From positions 22,780 to 62,608 of the forward strand of contig RXJP01000028.1 in NCBI GenBank assembly GCA_003963315.1: a stretch of DNA of 39,829 nt. The letters are read 5' to 3'. The stretch comes from Rhodocyclaceae bacterium (GTDB taxonomy: Bacteria; Pseudomonadota; Gammaproteobacteria; Burkholderiales; Rhodocyclaceae). A program made the position numbers and the translations under genes. Positions 18,823 to 27,311 of the stretch are shown here, piece by piece (the stretch's first letter is position 1; each line of letters starts with the position of its first letter). The notes below the pieces were generated by a model. That model was given only the letters and a program-made list of their open reading frames with translations. It did not search any database and had not been told where the DNA came from.

Positions 18823-19185
18823 ATGAACCTGATTCAGCAAATCGAAAAAGAAGAAATCGAGCGCCTGGGCAAGAACGTGCCCGAGTTCGCTCCCGGCGAT
18901 ACCGTGATCGTCCAAGTCAAGGTGAAGGAAGGTACCCGCGAGCGTTTGCAGGCTTACGAAGGCGTCGTCATCGCCAAGCGTAACCGCGGCCTCAACTCCA
19001 ACTTCATCGTGCGCAAGATTTCTGCCGGTGAAGGCGTGGAGCGTACTTTCCAGACCTATTCCCCGCTGATCGCCGGTATCGAAGTGAAGCGTCGCGGCGA
19101 TGTGCGTCGCGCCAAGCTGTACTACCTGCGCAGCCGTTCCGGCAAGTCCGCCCGGATCAAGGAAAAGCTGGTCGCCCGCGACTAA
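18823..19185 (+). CDS. rplS: 50S ribosomal protein L19
   Basis: Large-subunit protein at the subunit interface. The 120 residues begin [20 protein letters not shown] and contain [20 protein letters not shown] and [20 protein letters not shown], all typical of L19. CAGGAG stands 8 nt upstream of the ATG. The 105-nt leader after trmD contains a short GGCC-ACT-GGCC hairpin near the start. Transcription ends at the strong hairpin shared with folE2. Confidence 0.98.
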   Translation: MNLIQQIEKEEIERLGKNVPEFAPGDTVIVQVKVKEGTRERLQAYEGVVIAKRNRGLNSNFIVRKISAGEGVERTFQTYSPLIAGIEVKRRGDVRRAKLYYLRSRSGKSARIKEKLVARD

Positions 19186-19213
19186 GCAGGCATCGGTTTC
19201 GCAAGGGGCCGGA

Positions 19214-19255
19214 CCAAAAAAACGGGGCATCGAAAGATGCCCCGTTTTGTTTTTG
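19214..19255. terminator. Bidirectional terminator between rplS and folE2
   Basis: AAAACGGGGCATC pairs with GATGCCCCGTTTT over a 13-bp stem closed by a GAAA tetraloop, flanked by an A-run on the left and T-rich sequence on the right. It can therefore end both the plus-strand rplS operon and the minus-strand folE2 transcript. Confidence 0.9.
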
Positions 19256-19270
19256 GCCAGCGCTTGTCGG

Positions 19271-20080
19271 TCAGACGGACAAACGCTTGTCCCGTTCGAT
19301 CAAGGCATAGGCGGAGTGGTTGTGGATGGATTCGAAGTTCTCCGATTCCACCACATAGGCGTCAATGCGTGATTCGGCATTCAGGGCCGCGGCCACGTCC
19401 CGCACCATGTCTTCCACGAATTTGGGATTGTCGTAGGCCTTCTCGGTGATGAACTTTTCGTCCGGGCGCTTGAGCAGGCCGTAGAGCTCGCAGGAGGCTT
19501 GGGCTTCTACCAATTGCACGATTTCCTCGATCCAGATCAGGCTGTTAGTCTGGGCGGTGACGGTGACATGGGAACGCTGGTTGTGGGCGCCCCGGTCGGA
19601 AATCTTCTTTGAGCAGGGGCACAGACTGGTGACGGGAACCACGATCTTGGTGGTCTGGCGATAGCTGCCATCGGCGAGGATTTCGCCGATGAAGGCGACC
19701 TCGTAGTCCATCAGGCTCTTGACGCCGGATACCGGTGCGGACTTGTTGATGAAATAGGGGAAAGTCATTTCCACGTGGCCGGTGACGGCCTCCAGCCGTT
19801 TGACCATATGGCGCAGCATGGCCTCGAAATTCTCGACGGAGATTTCCCGTTCCTGGGTGTTCAGAATCTCCACAAAGCGGGACATGTGGGTGCCCTTGAA
19901 ATTGTGGGGTAGGCCGACATACATGCGGAAGTCGGCAATGGTGTGCTGGATGCCTTCGCTCTTGTCCAGCACCTTGATCGGGTGGCGAATGCCTTTGATG
20001 CCCACCTTATTGATGGGGAGCTGGCGGGAATCTTCGCTGTTTTGTACGTCGGGAATCAACATGGGGTCTCGGCTGTTCAT
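19271..20080 (-). CDS. folE2: GTP cyclohydrolase FolE2 (type IB)
   Basis: Converts GTP to 7,8-dihydroneopterin triphosphate, the first step of folate (and queuosine precursor) synthesis, using a metal that need not be zinc. The 269 residues match the family, with [17 protein letters not shown] near 25-41 and the active-site block [20 protein letters not shown] at 152-171, giving the catalytic Cys and metal-binding His. In bacteria with both forms FolE2 replaces zinc-dependent FolE under zinc limitation; whether FolE1 exists here cannot be seen. It lies 90 nt from the dxs stop and has an inverted repeat in its upstream region. Confidence 0.96.
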   Translation of the reverse strand: MNSRDPMLIPDVQNSEDSRQLPINKVGIKGIRHPIKVLDKSEGIQHTIADFRMYVGLPHNFKGTHMSRFVEILNTQEREISVENFEAMLRHMVKRLEAVTGHVEMTFPYFINKSAPVSGVKSLMDYEVAFIGEILADGSYRQTTKIVVPVTSLCPCSKKISDRGAHNQRSHVTVTAQTNSLIWIEEIVQLVEAQASCELYGLLKRPDEKFITEKAYDNPKFVEDMVRDVAAALNAESRIDAYVVESENFESIHNHSAYALIERDKRLSV

Positions 20081-20119
20081 GGCTGCGCTCTCTGTCCTGG
20101 GCTTGGGTCTAGGCCCGAA

Positions 20120-20147
20120 TTGTCGGAAATACTAACATACCCGACAA
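20120..20147. promoter_or_regulatory. Inverted repeat upstream of folE2, possible operator/promoter
   Basis: TTGTCGG and CCGACAA are perfect 7-nt arms separated by 14 nt, centred about 54 nt upstream of the folE2 ATG. On the minus strand the same element can be read as TTGTCG-N17-GACAAT, a weak sigma-70 promoter, so repeat and promoter may coincide. Which factor would bind is not apparent. Confidence 0.4.
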
Positions 20148-20170
20148 AAGAACTCAGCTATTGCGTGGGT

Positions 20171-22033
20171 TTATTGGGGCGATAGTTTTTGCAATGAGGC
20201 GATGATGCCGGCTGCATCCAGACCAACCTCGGCCAAGAGCAGGGCGGTGTCGCCATGGTCGATAAAGTGGTCGGGCAAGCCCAGGCGATGCACGGGTTTG
20301 GCGATACCAGCTTCCGCCAGGCAGCGGGCCACTTCGGCACCGGCGCCGCCGATGATGCTGTTCTCTTCCAGGGTGACCAGCACTTCGTGGTTGCGGGCCA
20401 GTTCCAGCACCAGCTCCCGGTCCAGAGGTTTGACGAAACGCATGTTGGCGACGGTGGCGTCCAGGGCGTCCCCAGCAGCCAGAGCGGGGGAAAGCAGGGA
20501 ACCGAAGGCCAGCAAGGCGATTTTGCGGCCTTGGCGACGGACTTCGCCCTTGCCCAGGGGCAGGGCTGTCAATTCCGCATCCAGGGGCGCTGCGGGGCCG
20601 CTGCCGCGGGGATAGCGCACGGCGGCGGGACCATCGTGGCGGAAGGCGGTAGTGAGCATGCGTCGGCATTCGTTCTCGTCGGCGGGGGTCATCACCACCA
20701 TATTAGGAATGCAGCTCAGATAGGAGAGGTCGAAAGCGCCGTTATGGGTGGCGCCGTCGGCGCCCACCAAGCCGCCGCGGTCGATGGCGAAGATCACGGG
20801 CAGGTTTTGCAGGGCCACATCGTGGATCAACTGGTCGTAGGCCCGTTGCAGGAAGGTGGAATAGATGGCGACCACTGGCTTCATGCCGTCGCAGGCGAGG
20901 CCGGCGGCGAAGGTGACCGCGTGCTGCTCGGCAATGCCGACATCGTGGTAGCGCTTGGGGAATTCCTCGGCGAAGCGCACCAGCCCCGAGCCTTCACGCA
21001 TGGCCGGGGTGATGCCGACCAGGCGGTCATCGGCGCGGGCCATGTCGCACAGCCAGTCGCCGAACACCTGGGTGTAGGTGAGTTTGCCGCCGCCTTTGGT
21101 GCCGCCGCTGATGCCGTTGCTGGCATCGAACTTGGACACGCCGTGGTAGAGCACCGGATCATCTTCCGCCAGCTTGTAGCCCTGGCCCTTCTTGGTGATG
21201 ACGTGGAGGAACTGGGGGCCCTTGAGGGCTTTGAGGTTTTGCAGGGTGGGCAGCAGGGAGTCCAGGTCGTGGCCGTCGATGGGGCCGATGTAGTTGAAGC
21301 CCAGTTCCTCGAATAGCGTGCCCGGCGTGATCAGGCCCTTGACGTGCTCCTCCACCCTGCTGGCGAATTCCAGCATGGAGGGCATGTTCTTCAGCACCCG
21401 CTCCGCCGCGCGATGGGCGGCGTTATAGGTACGGCCTGAAAGCAGCCGGGCCAGGTATTTGTTGAGCGCGCCCACCGGGGGAGAGATGGACATGTCGTTG
21501 TCGTTGAGGATGACCAGCAGGTTGGCATCCTCCACCCCGGCGTTGTTGAGGGCTTCGAAGGCCTGGCCGGCGGACATGGCGCCATCGCCGATGATGGCCA
21601 CCACGCGCCGTTCCTCGCCCTTGTTGCGGGCGGCCACGGCCATGCCCAGGGCGGCGGAGATGGAGGTGGACGAATGGCCGACGCCGAAGGTGTCGTAGGG
21701 GCTTTCGCAGCGGCGGGGGAAGCCGGAAATGCCGTCCTTCATGCGCAACCGATCCATGCCCTCGCGGCGTCCGGTGAGCACCTTGTGGCCGTAGGTCTGA
21801 TGGCCCACGTCCCATACCAAGCGATCCTCGGGGGTGTCGAATACGTAGTGCAGGGCGATGGTCAGTTCTACCGTACCCAGGTTTGAAGAAAGGTGGCCGC
21901 CGGTTTTCGACACGGATTGCAGGAGGAACTCGCGCAATTCCGCTGCCAGGGGGTTCAACTGTTCCGGCGCCAGACCGCGCAGGTCGGCCGGCGTTTTGAT
22001 GGCGTCCAGCAAGGGAAAGGATGTGTGGGGCAT
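20171..22033 (-). CDS. dxs: 1-Deoxy-D-xylulose-5-phosphate synthase
   Basis: ThDP-dependent enzyme that condenses pyruvate and glyceraldehyde 3-phosphate, the entry step of the MEP isoprenoid pathway and a source for thiamine and pyridoxal. The 620-residue product has [15 protein letters not shown] at 75-89, the ThDP motif [18 protein letters not shown] at 149-166 and the transketolase-type pyrimidine domain with [16 protein letters not shown]. The ATG overlaps the ispA stop by 1 nt (TAATG), so xseB-ispA-dxs is a coupled operon. IspH, the last enzyme of the same pathway, is encoded at 33379-34302. Confidence 0.98.
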   Translation of the reverse strand: MPHTSFPLLDAIKTPADLRGLAPEQLNPLAAELREFLLQSVSKTGGHLSSNLGTVELTIALHYVFDTPEDRLVWDVGHQTYGHKVLTGRREGMDRLRMKDGISGFPRRCESPYDTFGVGHSSTSISAALGMAVAARNKGEERRVVAIIGDGAMSAGQAFEALNNAGVEDANLLVILNDNDMSISPPVGALNKYLARLLSGRTYNAAHRAAERVLKNMPSMLEFASRVEEHVKGLITPGTLFEELGFNYIGPIDGHDLDSLLPTLQNLKALKGPQFLHVITKKGQGYKLAEDDPVLYHGVSKFDASNGISGGTKGGGKLTYTQVFGDWLCDMARADDRLVGITPAMREGSGLVRFAEEFPKRYHDVGIAEQHAVTFAAGLACDGMKPVVAIYSTFLQRAYDQLIHDVALQNLPVIFAIDRGGLVGADGATHNGAFDLSYLSCIPNMVVMTPADENECRRMLTTAFRHDGPAAVRYPRGSGPAAPLDAELTALPLGKGEVRRQGRKIALLAFGSLLSPALAAGDALDATVANMRFVKPLDRELVLELARNHEVLVTLEENSIIGGAGAEVARCLAEAGIAKPVHRLGLPDHFIDHGDTALLLAEVGLDAAGIIASLQKLSPQ

Positions 22034-22923
22034 TAGTAGCTTCGCTCGACGATGTAGTCGGTCAATTCGCGCAGCCGCTGACCACCGGCGCCCAGGGGGA
22101 GCAGCGCGGCCTGGGCTTGTGAACGCAGCTCCGCCGCCTTTTCCTTGGCGGCGGCGAGGCCGAGCAGGTTGACGTAGGTGGATTTGTTCTGGGCCGCATC
22201 CTTGCCGGCGGTTTTGCCCAGGGTGGCGGTACTGGCCTCCACATCGAGGATGTCATCCACCACTTGGAACAGCAAGCCGATACGGTTGGCGAAATGGGAC
22301 AGGTTTTTCAGGGCCTCGGCGTCCGCACCGCCGCAGTGGGCGCCGAGCAGCACCGATGCCCGGATCAAGGCGCCGGTCTTGTGCAGATGCATGAACTCGA
22401 GTTCTTCCAGGGAGATGTTTTTCCCGGTAGCGGCCAGATCGATGGCTTGGCCGCCGGCCATGCCCCGGGAGCCCGAAGCCTGGGCCAGCAGGTGGATCAT
22501 CTCCACCTTGCGGACGGCGTCCACCGGGGCTTCCGCCAGCACTTGGAAGGCCTGGGACTGCAAGGCGTCACCTACCAGCAGGGCGGTGGCCTCGTCGAAT
22601 TCCACGTGGCAGGTGGGCTTGCCTCGGCGCAGGGTGTCGTCGTCCATGCAGGGCAGATCGTCATGAACCAGGGAATAGGCGTGGATCATTTCCACCGCGC
22701 AGGCGGGAAAGTCCAGGGCTTCCTCGCTGGTTTGGAATACCAGGCCGGCCGCCTGGCAAAGCAGGGGGCGCACCCGCTTGCCGCCGCCTAACGTGGCGTA
22801 GGCCATGGCGTCGTGTAGCCGGGCCGGGGAAACGGCCTTGGTCGGCAGGTGGCTCTGGAGGGCGGTTTCAGTGCGTTGCTGGATATGCCCCATCCAGGTT
22901 GGGAAGCTCATGTTTTGCGTCAT
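22033..22923 (-). CDS. ispA: Farnesyl diphosphate synthase (short-chain polyprenyl synthase)
   Basis: Builds geranyl and farnesyl diphosphate from the C5 units made by the MEP pathway. The 296 residues include [15 protein letters not shown] at 46-60, the first aspartate-rich motif [14 protein letters not shown] at 88-101 and the second [17 protein letters not shown] near 215. The start ATG overlaps the xseB stop (ATGA); a second Met five codons in is an alternative. Product chain length (C15) is inferred from family and from the xseB-ispA-dxs context. Confidence 0.96.
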   Translation of the reverse strand: MTQNMSFPTWMGHIQQRTETALQSHLPTKAVSPARLHDAMAYATLGGGKRVRPLLCQAAGLVFQTSEEALDFPACAVEMIHAYSLVHDDLPCMDDDTLRRGKPTCHVEFDEATALLVGDALQSQAFQVLAEAPVDAVRKVEMIHLLAQASGSRGMAGGQAIDLAATGKNISLEELEFMHLHKTGALIRASVLLGAHCGGADAEALKNLSHFANRIGLLFQVVDDILDVEASTATLGKTAGKDAAQNKSTYVNLLGLAAAKEKAAELRSQAQAALLPLGAGGQRLRELTDYIVERSY

Positions 22924-23201
22924 GCCTCGTCTTCCCCGGTGTCCAGGGTGTCCAGCCGGGCGGCCTGGAGTTGGCCGTTTTCCAAAATCTTGATGGTTTG
23001 TTCCGCGGCGCCTAGCCGTTCCTGACAGAACTGGAGCAGGGTGATGCCGCGCTTATAGGCCGCCAGGGAAGCCTCCAGTGGCATTTCCCCCGCTTCCATG
23101 GTCTGGACGATGCGCTCCAATTCCGCCAAGGCGCTTTCAAAATTGTCGGGGGGCGGTGCGGTGGCGGCGGATGATGCTGCCGGTGGGGCCTGTTTTGCCA
23201 T
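22920..23201 (-). CDS. xseB: Exodeoxyribonuclease VII small subunit
   Basis: Small subunit of the nuclease that degrades single-stranded DNA in both directions with XseA. The ATG at 23201 gives 93 residues (MAKQAPPAASSA), longer than the usual 75-80 because of an Ala/Pro-rich N-terminal extension of about 18 residues. The core NFESALAELERIVQTMEAGE, LEASLAAYKRGITLLQFCQ and LGAAEQTIKIL is diagnostic. It is the first gene of the operon with ispA and dxs. Confidence 0.95.
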   Translation of the reverse strand: MAKQAPPAASSAATAPPPDNFESALAELERIVQTMEAGEMPLEASLAAYKRGITLLQFCQERLGAAEQTIKILENGQLQAARLDTLDTGEDEA

Positions 23202-23270
23202 GGCCTGGGATCGGTGCTTGGAAAGGGCGTAAAAATAGCCGAATTCGACCAAATTGGCTATACTCGCCAG

Positions 23271-23304
23271 CCCCTTTCACAGGGGTTTCCTTGTATTTTC
23301 AAGG
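23271..23304 (+). repeat. Two consecutive hairpins in the Rieske oxygenase leader
   Basis: CCCCT-TTCAC-AGGGG (23271-23285) and CCTTG-TATTTT-CAAGG (23289-23304) are two short stems in the 5' leader, downstream of a TATACT (23259-23264) that could be the -10 box. The second stem is followed by CCCTTTT, so it might act as a weak terminator. Function is not known. Confidence 0.35.
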
Positions 23305-23351
23305 CCCTTTTCCGGTTCCCGGGTCGATTTTCTTGGAGGTTGGGAATCCAT

Positions 23352-24455
23352 ATGTCCGACATCGCCAGCAAGGGACTGCTCACGCGCCCTGCTTCTCAGT
23401 TCCCTGTCGAGTGGTATTTCGACGAAAAAATTTTCGAACTGGAGAAAAAGCTTATCTTCGATGCCGGACCCGGGTACGTTGGCCATGAGCTCATGGTGCC
23501 CAACGTCCACGACTACCGCTCCACCGAATGGAAGGATCATGGCAACCTGATCGTGCGCCAGCCCGATGGCTGCTACGAGATGTCCAACGTCTGCCGCCAT
23601 CGCCAGGCCATCATGCTGCAAGGTAGCGGCAACGCCCAGCACATCGTCTGTCCCATCCACCGCTGGACCTACGACAATGGCGGACAATTGATCGGCGCCC
23701 CCCATTTCCCGGCCAATCCCTGTCTCCACCTCAACAAGCAGAAGCTGCAAAGCTGGAACGGCCTGCTGTTCAAGGGGCCGCGGGATGTCCTCGCCGACCT
23801 TGGCGGCATGAAGGTGGCCGACCAGTTCGACTTCTCCGGCTACAAGCTGGATAAGGTGGAACTGCACGAATGCAACTACAACTGGAAGACCTTCATCGAG
23901 GTCTACCTGGAGGACTACCACGTTGCGCCCTATCACCCGGGCCTGGGCGGTTTCGTCACGTGCGATGATCTGACCTGGCAGTTCGCCGATTGGTACTCGG
24001 TGCAACGGGTCGGGGTGACGTCCCTGGCCAAACCGGGTTCCAAGACCTACGCCCAGTGGCACAAGGCGGTGTTGGACCGCTATAACGGCAAGCTGCCGGA
24101 ACACGGCGCCCTGTGGCTGACCTACTACCCCAACATCATGGTGGAGTGGTATCCCCATGTGCTGGTGGTGTCCACCCTGATTCCCCAGGACGTGAACAAG
24201 ACCCTCAACGTCGTCGAGTTCTACTATCCGGAAGAGGTGGTGGATTTCGAGCGCGAATTCATCGAGGCGGAACAAGCCGCTTATATGGAAACCGCCATCG
24301 AGGACGACGACATCGGCGAGCGCATGGATCGCGGTCGTTACGCCCTGATGAAACAGGGGCGCAGTGAAGTTGGCCCCTACCAGTCGCCCATGGAAGACGG
24401 CATGCAGCACTTTCACGAGTTCTACCGGCGCGTCATGGCGGAACACCTGAAATGA
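23352..24455 (+). CDS. Rieske non-haem iron oxygenase, alpha-subunit type
   Basis: A 367-residue oxygenase from the ATG at 23352 (MSDIASKGLLTRPASQFPVE), with GGAGG 12 nt upstream. The Rieske [2Fe-2S] site is complete: Cys81-x-His83, then Cys100-x2-His103 (CxHx16CxxH). The catalytic domain has LEDYHVAPYHPG with His190 and His195 as mononuclear iron ligands, and the C-terminal EDDDIGERMDRG region likely to hold the third, acidic ligand. Such proteins hydroxylate or demethylate aromatic or aliphatic substrates using electrons from a separate reductase; none is encoded nearby. It diverges from xseB-ispA-dxs and stands alone with its own terminator. Substrate unknown; an isoprenoid is only a guess from position. 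Confidence 0.9.
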   Translation: MSDIASKGLLTRPASQFPVEWYFDEKIFELEKKLIFDAGPGYVGHELMVPNVHDYRSTEWKDHGNLIVRQPDGCYEMSNVCRHRQAIMLQGSGNAQHIVCPIHRWTYDNGGQLIGAPHFPANPCLHLNKQKLQSWNGLLFKGPRDVLADLGGMKVADQFDFSGYKLDKVELHECNYNWKTFIEVYLEDYHVAPYHPGLGGFVTCDDLTWQFADWYSVQRVGVTSLAKPGSKTYAQWHKAVLDRYNGKLPEHGALWLTYYPNIMVEWYPHVLVVSTLIPQDVNKTLNVVEFYYPEEVVDFEREFIEAEQAAYMETAIEDDDIGERMDRGRYALMKQGRSEVGPYQSPMEDGMQHFHEFYRRVMAEHLK

Positions 24456-24487
24456 TGCCTCGGTGAAAATGGATTTAGTCGTCTGCG

Positions 24488-24511
24488 GGGGCACTGCGGT
24501 GCCCCTTTTTT
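24488..24511 (+). terminator. Rho-independent terminator after the Rieske oxygenase gene
   Basis: GGGGCAC pairs with GTGCCCC around a TGCG loop and is followed by six T. It lies 33 nt after the oxygenase stop and 18 nt before the transporter start. Confidence 0.88.
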
Positions 24512-24529
24512 ATTGAGCTGAAAATCCCC

Positions 24530-25393
24530 ATGCCGATTTTCTGGATACTCCTCGCCAGCCTGGCTTTCGCCTGCATGGGGGTCTGCATCAAATTGGCTTC
24601 GGCCGACATCATGGCGGCGGAGGCGGTGTTCTACCGGGGAGTCATCGCCTGGCTGTTATCCCAGGCCTATGTGGTCTTGCAGGGGCATACCCTGCGCACC
24701 CCTCATCTGCGTGCCCACTTGCTGCGGGCCGGGGTCGGCTGCTGCGGCATGGGCACCTACTTCTCCGCTATCACCATGATCCCCCTGGCCACGGCGGTGA
24801 CCCTGGCCTATACCTCCCCGCTGTTCATGGCCCTGATCCTCTGGCTCTGGTACCGGGAACCGGTGCGGCCCATGACCGCCGCTGCCTTGGTGCTGGGTTT
24901 TGGCGGCATCGTCCTGCTGCTGCATCCAACCCTGGCACATAACCAATGGCTGGGGGCTGGGGTGGGTTTGGGCGCCGGCGTGTTCGCCGCCCTGGCCGTA
25001 CTGAATGTACGCAAGTTGGGGCAACTGGGCGAACCCGAATGGCGCACCGTGTATTACTTCTCCGCCTGCTCGGCTCTCCTGGGTTTGGTGTGGACGCTGG
25101 CCCAAGGGGGCTTCCATCCCCTGACCGGTCGGCTGGCCTGGTTGGCTTTGGGCATGGGCGGCTTCGGTTTCATCGGCCAGATAACCATGACTTTGGCATT
25201 TGGCCGCGGTCGGCCCCTGACCATGGCCAATCTTTCCTATTCCACCGTGGTATTCGCCAGCCTGTTCGGCATTTTTTTCTGGGGGGAGGTGTTGCCACCC
25301 CAAGCCTGGCTGGGTATGGGGCTGATCCTGCTCAGCAGCATGGTCACCACCGCACTGTCGCGACGCCCGCCTGCCCCGGTGGAGCCCGATTGA
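24530..25393 (+). CDS. DMT superfamily (EamA) transporter
   Basis: A 287-residue inner-membrane protein with ten predicted membrane segments arranged as two EamA repeats. The first repeat contains FACMGVCIKLASADIMAAEA and FSAITMIPLATAVTLAYTSP; the second GQITMTLAFGRGRPLTMANL and WGEVLPPQAWLGMGLILLSS. Members export metabolites, amino acids or drugs by proton antiport; S-adenosylmethionine and threonine carriers are included, but substrate cannot be assigned here. It follows the Rieske gene terminator and precedes a SpoIIAA-like gene by 34 nt. Confidence 0.92.
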   Translation: MPIFWILLASLAFACMGVCIKLASADIMAAEAVFYRGVIAWLLSQAYVVLQGHTLRTPHLRAHLLRAGVGCCGMGTYFSAITMIPLATAVTLAYTSPLFMALILWLWYREPVRPMTAAALVLGFGGIVLLLHPTLAHNQWLGAGVGLGAGVFAALAVLNVRKLGQLGEPEWRTVYYFSACSALLGLVWTLAQGGFHPLTGRLAWLALGMGGFGFIGQITMTLAFGRGRPLTMANLSYSTVVFASLFGIFFWGEVLPPQAWLGMGLILLSSMVTTALSRRPPAPVEPD

Positions 25394-25427
25394 GCTATAT
25401 TGGCCTCGTCCACTGAAAGGATTTGCA

Positions 25428-25772
25428 ATGATCGCCATAGACCACAAAAAAGAGCTCGTTACCGTCAGTGTGCTGGGGGAATTCACCCTGGCGGATTTCA
25501 AGGAATTCGAGGAGCTGGCCTGCTTCAAAATTCAATTCGAAGGCCCGGTGAATCTTTTTTTCGATCTGCGGGAAATGGCAGGTTTCACGGTGGACATGGC
25601 CTGGGAGGAAATCAAGTTCTCCCGCCAGCATGTCGGCGACTTCAAGCGTATTGCGGTGTTGACCAACAGCCAATGGGTGACATGGAGCGCATGGCTGTCG
25701 CAGATTTTCGTGTCCGCTGATGTCAGCGTGTTCGAAGATGAAGCCGAGGCGAAGGCTTGGTTGGAAGGCTGA
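25428..25772 (+). CDS. SpoIIAA/STAS-like protein of unknown function
   Basis: A 114-residue soluble protein with the alternating strand-helix pattern of the SpoIIAA-like (DUF3478-type) fold: LVTVSVLGEFTLADFKEFEE near 11-30, LFFDLREMAGFTVDMAWEEI near 43-62, and RIAVLTNSQWVTWSAWLSQI near 74-93, ending FEDEAEAKAWLEG. Related proteins bind lipophilic molecules in the fold's pocket, but no ligand is known for this type. AAAGGA precedes the ATG. Its TGA directly abuts the stop of the convergent queG inside a 12-nt palindrome. Confidence 0.85.
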   Translation: MIAIDHKKELVTVSVLGEFTLADFKEFEELACFKIQFEGPVNLFFDLREMAGFTVDMAWEEIKFSRQHVGDFKRIAVLTNSQWVTWSAWLSQIFVSADVSVFEDEAEAKAWLEG

Positions 25773-26822
25773 TCAGCCGGTTAGTCTCGCCAGGGCCCAG
25801 GCGACGTGCTCCCGCACCAGGGCTGAGGAATGGTCCAGCCGCCCCTTGAGGGCGGCGATAGCCACAGGGATGCGCGGGCCGTTGCCCAGGCCCACGGCGA
25901 TATTGCGTAACCAACGCTCATGGCCGATGCGGCGGATGGCCGAGCCCGCCAGTCTCTCGTTGAATTGCGGCTCATCCCAAGCGAATAGTTCCACCAGGGT
26001 GGCCGAATCCAGGCCATTGCGCACGGCGAAGTCTTCCTCCTTCGTGGTGGGCGCAAAGCGGTTCCAGGGGCAGCACAATTGGCAGTCGTCGCAACCGTAG
26101 ACCCGATTACCGATCTGGGGGCGCAAGGCTTCGGGGATGCTGCCTTTCAGTTCGATGGTCAGATAGGAGATGCAACGCCGGGCGTCCACCTGATAGGGAG
26201 CCACGATGGCGCCGGTGGGGCAGGATTGGATGCAGGCATTGCAGGTGCCGCAATGGTCCGCTACCAAGGTGTCCGTGGGCAAGGGCAGGTCGGTATAGAT
26301 TTCGCCGAGAAAGAAATAGGATCCGGCTTCCCGCGTTAGCAGCAGTGTGTGTTTGCCTCGCCAGCCCAGGCCGGACTGGCTGGCCAGGGCCACCTCCATC
26401 ACAGGCGCCGAATCGGTGAAGGCGCGATAGCCGAAGGGGCCTACGGTGGACGCGATGCGGTCGGCCAGCTTCTGCAAACGGTTGCGCAGCACCTTGTGAT
26501 AATCCCGTCCCAGGGCATAACGGCTGATGTAGGCCCGTTCGCCATCGGCCAGATTGGCGGCTTCATTCGCCGCGCTGGGGCGGTAGTTGAGGCGAACGCA
26601 AATCACGCTGCGGGTGCCTGGCACCAGTTCTTCGGGCCGCGCCCGTTTGCTGCCGTGGCTGGCCATATAATCCATTTCACCGTGGAAGCCTTGCGCCAGC
26701 CACTGTTCCAATCCCTGTTCCGCATCCTTCAGGGTTCTTTCGGAGATGCTGATGGCATCAAAGCCGAGGGCGAGCCCCCACTCCTTGATCTGCTGTGCCA
26801 GTGAAATCCAATCCCCATGCAT
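25773..26822 (-). CDS. queG: Epoxyqueuosine reductase
   Basis: Cobalamin- and Fe-S-dependent enzyme for the last step of queuosine synthesis in the tRNA wobble position. The ATG at 26822 gives 349 residues starting MHGDWISLAQQIKEWG, which lines up with the E. coli QueG start; the reading from 26900 is too long. Two [4Fe-4S] sets are present, CGTCNACIQSCPTGAI and CDDCQLCCPWNR, with the block YISRYALGRDYHKVLRNRLQ and a C-terminal HEAT-like repeat (AIRRIGHERWLRNIAVGLGN). No clear ribosome-binding site precedes the ATG. Its start codon overlaps that of tsaE on the other strand. Confidence 0.96.
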   Translation of the reverse strand: MHGDWISLAQQIKEWGLALGFDAISISERTLKDAEQGLEQWLAQGFHGEMDYMASHGSKRARPEELVPGTRSVICVRLNYRPSAANEAANLADGERAYISRYALGRDYHKVLRNRLQKLADRIASTVGPFGYRAFTDSAPVMEVALASQSGLGWRGKHTLLLTREAGSYFFLGEIYTDLPLPTDTLVADHCGTCNACIQSCPTGAIVAPYQVDARRCISYLTIELKGSIPEALRPQIGNRVYGCDDCQLCCPWNRFAPTTKEEDFAVRNGLDSATLVELFAWDEPQFNERLAGSAIRRIGHERWLRNIAVGLGNGPRIPVAIAALKGRLDHSSALVREHVAWALARLTG

Positions 26823-27311
26823 GTCGCCGATGATAACCGCCTGAGCCTTACCCTGCCCGACGAGGCGGCTACTCTGGCCCTGGGCGCCGCCCTGGCTCAA
26901 GTCTTGGCCATAGGCGACTTAGTCACCCTGGAGGGCGACCTGGGGGCGGGCAAGACCACCCTGGTGCGCGGGCTGTTGCAGGGATTGGGTTATCAGGGAA
27001 AAGTGAAAAGCCCCACCTATTCCCTGGTTGAACCTCACGTGGTTTCTGGATTAAACTTGTATCACTTTGATTTTTATAGGCTGAACCAGCCAGAGGAATA
27101 CCTTGAAGCCGGTCTGGACGAATATTTTGCGGGGCAGGGCGTCTGTTTGGTCGAATGGCCAGACAAGGCTGCGCCCTATCTGCCCGCGCCAGACCTCCGT
27201 GTCGAGCTCGCTGTGGCAGGGGACGGGCGTCAGGCCTGGCTTTCAGCCTTTACGGAAAGGGGGCGTAGATGTTTGAGCGCGATACCCCTTCCATCGACGA
27301 AATCGGCCTGA
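26817..27311 (+). CDS. tsaE: tRNA threonylcarbamoyladenosine biosynthesis ATPase TsaE
   Basis: ATPase that works with TsaB and TsaD to make t6A37 in ANN-decoding tRNAs. The 164 residues contain the Walker A motif GDLGAGKTT at 40-48, KSPTYSLVEP near 63-72 and FDFYRLNQPEEYLEAGLDEYF and CLVEWPDKA, all characteristic. The ATG at 26817 is the only canonical start upstream of the conserved core; no clear Shine-Dalgarno is seen. The gene overlaps amiC by 43 nt, and tsaE-amiC is a widespread pair. Confidence 0.94.
   Translation: MHVADDNRLSLTLPDEAATLALGAALAQVLAIGDLVTLEGDLGAGKTTLVRGLLQGLGYQGKVKSPTYSLVEPHVVSGLNLYHFDFYRLNQPEEYLEAGLDEYFAGQGVCLVEWPDKAAPYLPAPDLRVELAVAGDGRQAWLSAFTERGRRCLSAIPLPSTKSA

Noticed and set aside
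23277-24494. Open frame of 405 codons on the minus strand across the Rieske gene
   Set aside because: Antisense shadow of an intact oxygenase with both metal sites.
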